Origin: Pomphorhynchus laevis
Lineage: Eukaryota; Acanthocephala; Palaeacanthocephala; Echinorhynchida; Pomphorhynchidae
NCBI GenBank assembly: GCA_012934845.2
Contig: WNNJ02001122.1
Location: 1 to 64,000, forward strand
DNA length: 64,000 bases
Direction: 5' to 3'
Below are positions 1 through 9,493 of the stretch, piece by piece. Positions within the stretch are counted from its first letter, which is position 1, and each line of letters begins with the position of its first letter. Both the position numbers and the translations under genes were made by a program. The notes beneath the pieces were generated by a model. That model had not been told where the DNA came from. It made no database searches and saw only the letters and a program-made list of their open reading frames with translations.

Positions 1-2
1 AC

Positions 3-731
3 TTAACTCTTACAAAGATCCCTGTATTTATTCGTCAAGTGCATCTCTACATTGCACATATTTTTGTTTGCGGCTTTATCACTTCTTTGATAAAACAAGA
101 TGTATGCGGACCTTTGCCGATCCTGCAGTAACTTGCTAAAGTCCTTGTACCGGTCCACAACGTCATCGTTAAAAGTAAACCAAAGAAAGACGGGGTCGTT
201 GTTCTTAGATCCGTGTGGTATCTGTGCACAGGGCACTTGCAGCCTGGCATCACAGATATAGTGATCAAACTTCGGACAGAACCCCTCGTGGCTGACTATC
301 GCGTGGAGTATATATTCAGTGGGTAACGAGGGTTGTACGCAATAATCATACATATTTAGATGTTCTGGAATAGCTACCTTTGTCACGAGCTTTGAAGTAA
401 CAATGTCACGGCTGCAGTCCCGAGTACTTGCGTCAAACACATCCGAGTAAGGACATGGCTCTATTCCGAAGCGAAGCAAGGAGATTATCAACATTGACGG
501 AAGTAAGTTAATTTTTCGGCTGATCTTTACACCATACTTCCCGCAATGGATGCACATTAAACCGTCAACCATCTCATCACCAAACCTCTTTTGCACACAG
601 GCATTTAGATCGCACTCATCTGGATAGTCAGTTTTCCATTCGGGCCGTGGCTGTGGGATTGAGTTAGCGTCTTTGACTTTCATGGCCCCGCCCAATCTGG
701 TACCAAGACAGAGATCGAAACTCACGTCTTC
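3..731 (-). pseudogene. USP (peptidase C19) domain, C-terminal half
   Basis: This frame continues the USP domain after the single TGA at 732-734. It holds the second zinc-ribbon CxxC (CIHCGKYG), the conserved core strand with a leucine-rich SLLRFG motif corresponding to the LKRF motif of USPs, and the His box VSHEGFCPKFDHYICD. There the catalytic His is present, but the usual Gly before it is Asp. The frame ends at TAA 3-5. With the upstream part the catalytic Cys and His boxes and the four-Cys ribbon are all visible, so this is a whole USP fold rather than a fragment. Only the single stop and general decay argue against activity. Confidence 0.82.
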
Positions 732-1601
732 TCATCGAGTCACTGCGTCACAGTGAGTGCATCGTAGGGTATTACACACCGTAAACGAGAAGAGGTCATC
801 GCAACCGGGTAGTAGGTCAAAAATAGAGAGCAACATCTCGTGTGCGTCATGTTGTCTAAGTTTCTCGAGTGGGGTCAGGTCCAGTATACCCCGTAGGGCT
901 CTCTTGACTGTGCCCTGTTTACTATTTGCATGTTCTAATACGTCGGCGAGGCAATTCATATGTCCCAAAAATGTAACGACGCGGTTTTCAATGTCAGTAG
1001 GCGGGTGCGTAACCGTACGATATTGCCGATTTCGTTTTCTGATTGCTTTGACTGTGAATCGTGTTACGTCAAATGGTTGATTGTCAATTGATTCCCGTTT
1101 TTTCCTAATGCAATTAAGAATCTCGCTGAAAGCGTGTTGTGTGCGAACATGGATCATGAACATATCGAGGCAAAAGAGGGACCTCATGATAGCGTTCAAA
1201 AAACAACTGTTGCCTATATTGGGGAAACCGATAGGACGTGAATGACTTTGCGATACAATTCGTTTGGATGGCGCGTGTTGGCTTTCTGCGTCGCTGTAAT
1301 GGCCATTATTTCGTGAATAAAATTCCTCCGTTAAGACTAAGTGGTTTGGAGACGGATGAGAGATTGCCAGGTCATCGACACATTTCGCCATATTAAGAGG
1401 CGAACCTTCGCTGTAACCCTGATTGAGACCTTCCTGCTGTTGTTTTTTGGATGGAATGGAAAGGTCTTTTGGAATGGAAGATTCATTAACGTTTTCGAGT
1501 TCTTCTGCTGTCAGGAATACGTCAGTGGTCAGATGGATCATCTCACTATCTTCCCTGTCAGTAAGTTTTTCTTTAAAGGTGCTCAGTTCCTTGTCAACCA
1601 T
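732..1601 (-). pseudogene. USP (peptidase C19) domain, N-terminal half, in frame with LINE A RT
   Basis: The 289-residue reading frame has a low-complexity leader of about 120 residues and then the Cys box IGNSCFLN (129-136) with the presumed nucleophile Cys133 at about 1203-1205. It also has the USP family motif RQHDAHEMLLSIF and a first CxxC zinc-ribbon pair near its end. USPs are cysteine proteases that cleave ubiquitin from proteins. The ATG at 1601 is 15 nt beyond the RT stop and in the same frame, so the leader may simply continue the polyprotein. The domain is cut at TGA 732-734 and resumes in the same frame after two codons. This is most likely a mutated arginine codon, which I infer from the TGA and CGA difference only. 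Confidence 0.85.
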
Positions 1602-1616
1602 ATCTTCGATGCTACC

Positions 1617-3437
1617 TTATTTTTGTGACTTTTGCATCTCATCTTGGCTTTCTTCGAAAAATCGTTCGAGCGGTTTATGGGTTACCGGAGGGCGTCCCCA
1701 TGAACTAGACGAGTAGGATATTCCAAGTGAGGCCAATAGCGCGCGGGCGTTACCACGCATAAGGGCCACTGAGGTACGTTGGAACAACTTGGTAACCGCT
1801 ACGCTATAGGGAATACCCCGAAATTTACTAACATTACCAGCGATACGTCTAATTAATTGTTCGCCCTTGACATTCCAACCTCCAAACACCTCAACAACAG
1901 CGGGTGTGAACACAAAACCATGGGCCTCCATACGCGCTCGGTATTTTCGATCCTTAATATTATCAGCATATGTCGCTGCTGCGTAGCCTTCTGAAATAGC
2001 AGCTTCTGCCAGGAAACCACTCTGTTGTGGGTGCGTAACTGCAAAATCCACCGCTTCTGGGGGGTCTCCATGTATCAAAATATCGGCTGGTCTTTCACGA
2101 AGATCAGGCAATAATCTCTGTGGTTCTAGCGAGACGTGCATTCGAGCATTCTGCGCCGCATGGAATAAAACATCTCGAATGCCATCATGACGAAGGCCTC
2201 GATGTCTCCCGTATTGACATGTGAGCGCGTGCAGACCATAAATATCCGATGAACGAAGGCAACGGTCGCACCGATGTTTCTTTGGGAAAATGGCTAGTCC
2301 CAACCATAGACGCACGAGGATACAAAATTGTGGCGGCGTTAGATCTACTCGTTGGATTTGACAGGGGGTTACTTGCAGCCAGGCACTTGCATGCGGTCTT
2401 GCTATTGCGAGTAGTCGCGCTCTATCAAATTGGTTCGCTTGACCGAGCAAGCATTCATGTGACTTCTTATCGACCATAAATGACATTCGTGATTGTTTTG
2501 TGTTGGCAAGAGGTTCAAACTCATTTTGTAACATACTGACCATCCGACTCAAAGTGTCATCATAACCTACGTACTCTCTGGGGTCGCGCGATCCATTCCG
2601 TGCAACCGACAATATGCTAGAGATATACGCGCAAAATGAGTGCTTCTCTCCACTTCGCAGACCGAGTCCTCCAAGGTTTAGAGGGAGCGCAACTTGTTGT
2701 CGAGTGGCCTCATTTAATTGAGTCGCTGTTATTTGCTCAAAGGCTTGCATGACTTCCTGGTCAAACCTGTGTAAAAAACTTTCCATTACTAGGGGTGGAA
2801 TTGTACGGTTGAAATGATTGATCTTTGGGCCGGCGACACAATGACGCAACAGCAAATATGCAATCTGCGGATCTGGAAGCGAAGAAACAGCGTCGATTGC
2901 TTGTTTTAGCTTGGGGAAAGCTTGCTCGTGCAGGTGTGAGTTTACGAAAATATCGTCACCAATGGGTGTTCCAAGCACATGAAAATTACATGTCATATTT
3001 GCAGATGGACGTTCTGTGCACAGCGAAATGCATTTCCGAACAGCTACCGGATCACCGGTAACTTCAGTCTTTGCCCAATTTAAGTTCAGGTTCAAAACGT
3101 GGAACGCCTTCTCTAGTTTGTTGAGGGTATTAGCCACAGCCTCAGGGTTGCCTCCAACGATGCCGTCATCGAGGTACCAGCAGTTAACTTCGATTCCTTC
3201 ACTATCATTGGGCTGGGTAATCATCTTCTGGATCGCTAGAGAGAAAAGAAAAGGTCCCAAAGGATCGCCCTGTTGAACTCCCTGCTCTGATATTAGAGGT
3301 TCCATGTTTCCAAACCTTAGATTTGATGGCTTGTCGTAACACCAGCTAACCCATGGGTAAATCTCTGGGGTGAGATCAAACACCTCGTCTAGCATTGATG
3401 ATCGGTTGACACAATTGAATGCATTGGACAGGTCCAT
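1617..3437 (-). pseudogene. LINE A reverse transcriptase and restriction-like endonuclease
   Basis: The 606-codon frame begins at RT motif A (DLSNAFN, residues 2-8). It continues with GVQQGDPLGPFLFSLA (about 53-68) and the catalytic box WYLDDG (87-92). The C-terminal part has CDRC (390-393), H403 and C407, then RPAD (449-452), VDFAV (463-467) and lysines at 493-498. That order, CCHC followed by PD-D-K, is the restriction-like endonuclease of R2-group elements. The N-terminal RT half lies in the overlapping frame 3389-3970, with a one-base frameshift in about 3425-3450. The stop TAA at 1617-1619 is followed in frame by five sense codons and the USP ORF. Confidence 0.88.
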
Positions 3438-3970
3438 CTTGGCCCAAACCCAATCAAGTCGGTTTCTATACGATGTGTGAATCTTCGTACTTTGTGTATT
3501 ATTGTTTCAATGGCGTTAGGAGTCGAGACACCAAGTTGTGTCGGGCGGAGAATCCGTGCAAAGCTACCTCTCAGCTTCATACAGATACATTTGGCGCAAA
3601 GTCGACGCAGCGTCTCACCCGAAGCAATTGGCCGAACCCCTCCATCTATTTTAGGCACTCCTATCAATGCTGTTCCAGCTAACCACAGCGCAAGCTCAGT
3701 TGGGGCAAGCCCCGCCAATAAGTGGTTGACAAGCTGTGTAAGCCTTTCCAATAAGCTGCCCCCACAATCCGCTGCAATCATGTCCTGCAAATGTTCAGGA
3801 CGCCACCCTAGGCAACCTGGTGAAGTTGACGGTTGAAATGACTGGATGGCTCTCCACACAAGGTCTCGGTCTACTTGTATAGCGTCACTTATATCACTGC
3901 ATCGCTGAATATCCGGATGCATTGACGGAAACTCACCTTGGACACTCTGACGGGGGTGTAATTGAACCAA
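3389..3970 (-). pseudogene. LINE A reverse transcriptase, N-terminal palm and fingers
   Basis: This frame holds the region before RT motif A. It has the fingers motif SPGCLGWRPEHLQDM and the conserved RPIASGETLRRLCAKC block, and it then runs out of frame where DWVW(A/V)K and motif A should follow. Comparison with LINE B at 14.6-15.2 kb, where the equivalent blocks follow each other, shows the break to be a frameshift rather than a domain boundary. An in-frame TGA at about 3971-3979 separates it from the linker ORF upstream. The copy at 26152-26490 repeats the first two thirds of this region. Confidence 0.83.
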
Positions 3971-3976
3971 TCGTTC

Positions 3977-4443
3977 TCACACTTCCTGCGAAGCGTAACA
4001 AAGATCGTTTGACATCAGCCGCCGCACTGCCTTACCATAGTTCCCTCTCCTAGCAATAGTGATCACCTCCGATACTTTGCCACACCTGTTTGTGCTCCTT
4101 GAGTATCTCTTGTCTGCTAAAGAACCTGCGAGATCGGTAATACAGGAATTTGCGAACATGTTCAGATGATCGCTAATAGCTTTTGATGCCTCTCGTGAAC
4201 GTAACCGGTCTTGCTGGGTTGCTGTCAGGTGAAAGCATAACTTTGGCATACTCAATAATCGAACCCATGAAGCAATATTGTTCCTTGTAAGAACGCTTTA
4301 ATCGCATCAGCGAATAACAGTGCAGCATGTGTACGGGTGCTCCATGGAAGTCGAACAACCGTTTGAACCGAAGCAGACCAAACTTTTGCCAATGCCGAGA
4401 TATCATCATTATGAGAGTCTTGTTCACTCTGGTCTGCAGTCAC
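3977..4443 (-). pseudogene. LINE A linker between PHD finger and RT
   Basis: Two short overlapping frames (4252-4443 and 3977-4255) link the PHD finger to the RT. The lower one ends with the ARRGNYGKAVRRLMS block, whose counterpart in LINE B is VRGGNYKKSMRRF, so it belongs to the element. No catalytic motif is visible. The frame change near 4254 is shared with the duplicate at 26.5-26.9 kb, so it predates the duplication. Confidence 0.6.
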
Positions 4444-4488
4444 TCCAACGAGGGACTTCGACGTATCTGAGCAATACGTTGCAATTTG

Positions 4489-4755
4489 TCAAGTCAGATT
4501 AAACACGCAACTCGTACAGACCCACTTGGGAATCGTCTTGGACTGCTTCTTTGTAAGGCCAACACAGGAAAGGTGAAAATAATTCCCGCAAGCGTGACAT
4601 TGCGTTATACGCTTCCGGTTGCGAACCTCTCTACAAATATGGCACATATTAAAATTAACTTGAGAAATGAACTCGCCATTAGAACTTGTAGGGTGTGAGG
4701 CGGAGTGAGCTGACGTAATTGATGATGGAATCAAATTATTACCCGTTCTGTCCAT
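4489..4755 (-). pseudogene. LINE A N-terminal PHD zinc finger
   Basis: The 88-residue frame starts at an ATG at 4755. It has a PHD-type zinc finger with spacing C-x2-C, C-x2-C, H-x2-C, C-x2-C (CHIC, CHAC, HLSC, CTSC). PHD fingers usually bind histone tails; in retrotransposons they may guide chromatin targeting, which is inference here. The frame stops at a TGA near 4488 where the duplicate copy (26772-27275) has GGA and continues for another 79 residues, so this stop is a private mutation of this copy. Confidence 0.78.
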
Positions 4756-4941
4756 TGTCGATCTGATGGGTCTGATGGGTTTTTGCAGGATGCACTTTCT
4801 TGTTCTGTTCTTGATCTTTTCTTGATCTTTAACTATGTTCTTGATCTGTTCTTGATTGCGTATATTAATTGTATGTTATTTATTGTAATTTGAATATAAC
4901 TTGAATGGATAGCTAATTCAACACCAAATTTAATACGATTT

Positions 4942-5059
4942 TCTTCAGTTTTTGGGTTATTGATTCTGTATGTTTATTAGAAACCAAAATTTTTTTAAGG
5001 TCTTCAGTTTTTGGGTTATTGATTCTGTATGTTTATTAGAAACCAAAATATTTTGTAGT
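4942..5059. repeat. 59-bp tandem duplication
   Basis: A 59-bp unit beginning tcttcagtttttgggttatt occurs twice head to tail (4942-5000 and 5001-5059), differing at only a few positions near the end. It lies in the roughly 650-bp non-coding stretch between the 5' end of LINE A and the viral L1 fossil, and recurs in the duplicate at about 27462-27579. It may be a 5' UTR promoter repeat of LINE A, but there is no direct evidence. Confidence 0.75.
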
Positions 5060-5084
5060 TCGCGCTAGTTGTACATATTTCGCG

Positions 5085-5215
5085 TTAGTTGTATGTAGTC
5101 GTTAGTTGTAAGTAGCGAGCGGATGTCGTCGATGGTTGTCGATGGTTGTCGATAATTGTCAAGCAGATGGTTGTCGATGGTTGTCGTTAGTTGTCGTCGA
5201 AGGTTGTCCTTCGAC
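5085..5215. repeat. Degenerate GTTGTCGATG tandem repeat
   Basis: Short imperfect units of gttgtcgatg, gttagttgt and gttgtcg follow one another over about 130 bp just upstream of the viral L1 fossil. The same block is repeated in the duplicate at about 27605-27735. No coding or structural role is apparent. Confidence 0.6.
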
Positions 5216-5423
5216 GTAATTGCATCTCAGATATTCGAATAGACCTTGGATTTCTAATTGCAAGGTTGGCAGGAAATGCTTTACGTCAAACGATTGTATT
5301 TACTTTAGATCTCAAACTTTTTTAAGGTCATTATTACAAGTCATTATTTGTAATTTGCTAGAACAGTTATAAATTTTCTTCTACAAACATTTCTTCTACG
5401 AACAGTTACAAATTTATAAATAA

Positions 5424-6266
5424 TCTGACAAATTATTATCACCTAATAGATCTATCCTAAGAGAAAATTTCTTCAGTACAAAAAGCAAAGGAAAGAATGA
5501 AGACAAGCGGGTCGTTATAACTTGGCTTAAAGAGAACTTTCCAAGTATTGAAGAATTTCTAAATATGATAGATAAAGATGGTATATCTGAAAACGAATTA
5601 ATTATAGGACTAAGCCCAAAGGAGAAAGATATCAAGCCTGTCGCAAGAATGTTTGCAGTGACATCGATGAAAATCAGGTCATATGTTGTCATAACAGAGG
5701 ATATGATTGCGAGAAATCTATTACTATTAATACCTGAAATTACAATGAAAGATAATTTTAGAGAGCTAGCTGAAAAAATGATAAAATATACTTCAAATGA
5801 TTCAAAAATTGGTATGAAGAATCCACCAAATAGATTCAAGAATTTCTTTATGAGTATCGATTTCGAAAAATGGAGCACAAACATGAGAAATGATGTTGTT
5901 TACGAACCCTTTAAGTTTATTGACAATCTTTTTGGTTTTAATAATCTTATCAGCAGAACACATGAAATATTTTCAAAGTCGCTTATTTATACATCTGATA
6001 AGGACTATTTACCAATTTGGCAAGCAGATAGTACTATACCGCGATTGAATGACTATACTTGGTTGGGCCATTTGGGTGGATTCGAAGGACTTCGGCAAAA
6101 GGGTTGGACTATAGTTACCGTTTCAGCTATAAGATTAGTCAGTTCTGAAGTGAAGATTCCTATCAAGATCATGAGTCAAGGAGACAATCAAATACTTAAA
6201 ATTACAATAAAACGCGAAAACAAAAACCACGAACATCAAGCAAAACAATTAAAACTAACATTTTAA
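5424..6266 (+). pseudogene. Endogenous mononegavirus-like L polymerase fragment (L1)
   Basis: An open frame from about 5424 to a stop at 6264-6266 (annotated ATG at 5565) carries the conserved RdRp core of Mononegavirales L proteins. It has a GLSPKE block before the palm, motif A with its Asp at residue 99 from the ATG, motif B GGFEGLRQKGW (171-181), and motif C GDNQ (206-209), the signature of non-segmented negative-strand viruses. It ends soon after motif C, so it is a short fragment of a polymerase that is normally about 2000 residues. Three related L copies occur in the window (here, 13.7 kb and 43-53 kb). The exact family is undetermined. Confidence 0.88.
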
Positions 6267-6422
6267 CTAATCTAATTTGAATAAGCTATGATAGCTTTGA
6301 AATATTATGAGTGACTGTATAGCGCTAAATTTGTTTTCATATCCATGCTAGCCTCGTGATTTTTGAGAATTTGTTCATAGGATGATAAAACTTTAAACAC
6401 TTCTTCAATAAGGGAAAATACC

Positions 6423-6580
6423 TGAGAAAAAAACTAAAAATTATAATACCGTCTGAATAACTGACCGCAATTCTAAACTTAATTTATTAAAAGATTAACT
6501 GCTCAAATATCCTGTATAATCACTCTCCAACATTTTAAGAATCTAAAAACTTCAACCTTTTTGAAAAAAAAAACTAGATA
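6423..6580 (+). other. Two A-tract motifs resembling viral gene-junction signals
   Basis: The 366-bp stretch between L1 and N1 has no gene. It contains tgagaaaaaaactaaaaatt at 6423-6442 and ttgaaaaaaaaaactaga at 6561-6578. Mononegavirus gene ends are commonly TATGA7-like tracts followed by a short CT intergenic and a new start. The resemblance is visible, but these motifs are short and AT-rich sequence produces them by chance. Confidence 0.35.
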
Positions 6581-6632
6581 AATAAATTTTCAATATATTG
6601 AAACAACCATTCAATAACTTATCAAAGTTATA

Positions 6633-8172
6633 ATGGCTATGCAAAGAGTTAGAAACAAGTTGGATGCATTAACGAGACAAGGTATAACTATAGATAGCCT
6701 TGTAGAATCAAAAATCTGGAGTTTAGAATCACTTCGTTCGCTTTATTTTTTGAAGTTTCATCAATGTCATTCAGAACAATTAAAATTAATAATGGTATGG
6801 ACAGCGGTTAGTTTCATTTATGATCAGTTTAATGCCCCATTGGAATTATTGAATTTGATGATCTGTCAATTGAGAGAACCAAGAAAAGATACTCTAATAT
6901 TTAGAGATGCAGTATCTGACCAATCTGCAGCTGGTTCTTCCTTACAAGACACACTTAATAGTGTCTTATTTAAAGAATCTGCATCTTTAAATAGAAAATT
7001 AATCACTTTTTTACTGAGTTCAGATTTTAGATTTGAAGTTCCAAATTCTATGTTTGAGTATATTACAAAATTCATAACACTCAAAAAAAGAACAATTGAT
7101 CAGACAACTATAGAAAAACCGAAGTCGATGATATCAAAATTAATGAGATATGAAGATGACAAACAACTTGAAGATGAATATGATATTGATATCAATGACA
7201 AAATATTGCAACCTGAATATGTTGCATATCTTGGTATGCTTGCGTTATGTTCCTTTAGATGTGTATTAAAGAGCCCAGCAGTTGTATTGAAGTCTCTTAG
7301 CAGAACATTTGATGAAAAAATACGCTTACTTTATCTTGATGAATTTAGAGAGGTAGACATGACAATAACACTCCCTTCTGAAGAGTCTTAATTCTTACAA
7401 ATTATCAATGCAGGAAGGTTCCACTGGAACAAAATCAACAGTTGGATATTGTCTGACCCACACACTATCAAAGAATTGTTCAACATCAACAATAGGTATA
7501 TTACGATATGGATTGCTTACACATACCAGTATGGCGGGGCTGCAGCTAATATCAATGTTATTATTAGCTGCAGATACTTTGAAGTTAGGCTGTCGAGAAT
7601 CAATGCGATCGATAGATCGAGTTATAGCATACTTGGAAATGTATTTCACCGGTTACGATGGGCTAAGTGAGATTGAAATTGCAAACAAGAGATCCATTAA
7701 GTCTACATTTAAATGGGCAAAATTACTTGATCAGTCTTATTATGCAGATTTGTCCATAAAGAATAATCTATACTTTGGCTATATGCTGGCATCACTAAAT
7801 TCTAAGAGCATTAATGATGGACAGACTAAGATGGCGGTTTTCGACTCTCCTCTGTTGCCGAAAGAGTTGAAAGAACGAATATTCATTGATATGCGCTTAT
7901 TGTGTAGAGCTGTATTTAATGAGATTGATGAGACTCAAAACTTTATCAGAAGTAGACGAGTCTTCAAAAATGATGATGGTGAAATCGAAGATGAACCTAT
8001 CAAGAAAGATATCGTTCAAAGTACAAAATTACCTAATCTCAGAAGAGAATCCAAAATAGGTTCATCAATATTTAAAAGTGATACAAAATTGAGTCAACAT
8101 TATAAGGACCCAAATACAGAGAACTTAAATGATGAATTCGATAATTTATCTTTCGATCGTCTTAACTCATAA
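6633..8172 (+). pseudogene. Endogenous negative-strand virus nucleoprotein-like gene (N1)
   Basis: A nearly full-length gene of about 510 codons starts at the ATG at 6633. It has a TAA at 7389-7391, continues in the same frame to about 7650 (the part including AYTYQYGGAAANIN), and then shifts frame and runs to the stop at 8170-8172. The sequence is helical and lacks enzymatic motifs. Its length, its position next to an L fossil of the same style and its block with AYTYQYGG suggest a mononegavirus nucleoprotein, which coats genomic RNA. I recognise the style rather than a defined family; Nyami-, Arto- or Lispi-like viruses are candidates. A truncated copy lies at 29151-29566. Confidence 0.6.
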
Positions 8173-9180
8173 ATTTAATATTTAGTTTTGATAAATATAG
8201 ACTCCACGGATATGGTGAATTTTGAACATATTTGTTTACCTCTTTTCCAGTGAAGCTCGTCGTGATTTTCTCATTAACTTTTATTATGATCGATTCAAAC
8301 CTATCCCGATCAATCTCTTCATATGTTTCTGTATTGAGTTGTCTATACCCCTCCTTGATGTAATCATCATAGTTGTATATTACGACTTTTCCATCTTTAT
8401 CAGCTGGTAAAATAATGATTTCTTCGTCTTTGGATAGATTGATTAGTGTTCTTCTTTTCTGTTTTCGTAGATTCGACCCTATTCCTGTGTTGGTCTTTAG
8501 TTGTATATATTTGTTTAAACTCAAATCATTTTTCATTGTAATTTTGCCAATAATACTCGACTTGTACTCAGTGTTCTCATCCGTTTCCGCAAAAATTCCT
8601 CTAACCGTATTTTGTAATGACTGTATCAACTCAAGACGATTAAACTCCCGAGATGTGGGAATAAATTTCATTCCTAATGACAGTGTTTCCAATTGGCTAT
8701 TGGATATGTCCTTTCCACTAATATTCACCACATTACTTATATCATGTTTCTGGAACGATTACCACCTTCGTTTATTCACAGATCTTCTGTTTCTTTAAAC
8801 ATGCATATTACCTAGTGTCGCAGAATCAACACGTTTCTCCATTAATTTACTCAGTTTATTACACTTCTATCTCAATCTGAGCGCATACTCAGTTTCATCA
8901 ACGTCGCCTTTCATTTGTGTATCCGCATATGAATAAAAATCGCGCATTATTTTATTCAGTGATTGTTCACAGCTTCGTACGATCCTACGCCAACGTGTTT
9001 CCAATTTGTTCCTATGTTCATCTGATATCATCGACCAGTTAACCTGAAGCTTCTTTTTTATTCTTAATCCATTAAGGGTTATTTTCATTCGACTTAGAAA
9101 ACACGAGGAATTATATTGGATAGCACAATTGATGAGCGACAAATCACTAAGCACGCAGCATTGTTTTAAATTTTAATAGA
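8162..9180 (-). pseudogene. PLE fragment, N-terminal region
   Basis: Two minus-strand frames (8867-9154 and 8162-8731) carry the region N-terminal to a PLE reverse transcriptase. The lower one has LPADKDGKVVIYNYDDYIKEGYRQLN, which corresponds to the KKADKG..VVWD..DY..E..RQLN block of the intact PLE at 33.6-36.1 kb (residues 241-264 there). RT and GIY-YIG are missing. It meets a plus-strand PLE piece head to head at about 9200. Confidence 0.75.
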
Positions 9181-9218
9181 TTCTTTCGCGGAAATCTTAA
9201 TACATAGTCAGATACTCA

Positions 9219-9490
9219 GTGAAGTTTGAGTGTGCATTAACTGATGAAGACAATAGTCGAAACGTTTTAATAATAAAAAAAGTACTTCTTTCCTCAATTA
9301 GAAACAATATAGGTGTCCTAAACTTCGGATGTAATCGGTGTGGGGGTAAAATGTGTGCAAATTGTACCGATATGGAGGCAGCTTCATCATTTAAGAGCAA
9401 TGCCACATCTCTAAAATACAAAATCACGGGCGAATTTAATTGTAAATCGAAGAACATAATATATTTACTATAGTCTAACAAATCCAACAC
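9219..9490 (+). pseudogene. PLE fragment, C-terminal Cys region and start of GIY-YIG
   Basis: A short plus-strand frame has the CNRCGGKMCANC cysteine cluster and the beginning of the GIY-YIG nuclease (CKSKNIIYL), after which it stops. The frame passes through a hammerhead ribozyme at 9241-9266. The remainder of the GIY-YIG domain is missing, and a viral L-like fossil begins at about 9494. Confidence 0.7.
9236..9271 (+). ncRNA. Hammerhead ribozyme, minimal type (PLE-associated)
   Basis: The core CTGATGA lies at 9241-9247, helix II is AGAC-aat-AGTC at about 9248-9258, and GAAA is at 9259-9262. C9263 and G9264 with A and T form a two-pair helix III (A-C/G-T), and the nucleotide at the cleavage site is T9266. 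Helix I is ATTAA (9236-9240) with TTAAT (9267-9271). This matches the short-helix-III hammerheads reported in PLE terminal repeats, which probably act as dimers. Every conserved core base is present. Confidence 0.8.
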
Positions 9491-9493
9491 AAA

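Larger units (their letters stand above)
3..4755 (-). mobile_element. RLE-type non-LTR retrotransposon with PHD finger and USP protease (LINE A)
   Basis: On the minus strand the order from 4755 down to 3 is PHD zinc finger, linker, reverse transcriptase, restriction-like endonuclease (CCHC plus PD-D-K), then a ubiquitin-specific protease domain that ends with TAA at 3-5. From 3437 down to 3 everything is in one frame, broken only by TAA at 1617-1619 and TGA at 732-734. Earlier parts carry an in-frame TGA at about 3971-3979 and frameshifts near 3430 and 4254. The breaks mark it as a decayed copy. RLE non-LTR elements such as the R2 group normally have zinc fingers, RT and RLE. Some non-LTR elements carry OTU or ULP1-type proteases, but I know of no described one with a USP. 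The 3' UTR lies outside the window. Confidence 0.8.

Noticed and set aside
757..1716. Plus-strand ORFs 757-1080, 1341-1628 and 1423-1716
   Set aside because: They overlap the minus-strand USP and RT coding region and show no motifs, so they are shadows.
5085..5215. TTGTCG repeats as a telomere or CRISPR array
   Set aside because: Units are irregular and without unique spacers. The window is eukaryotic and the pattern is a simple degenerate tandem repeat.
7408..7640. First part of ORF 7408-8172 as an independent gene
   Set aside because: The correct frame until about 7650 is the one continuing from 7391, so only the latter part of this ORF belongs to N1.
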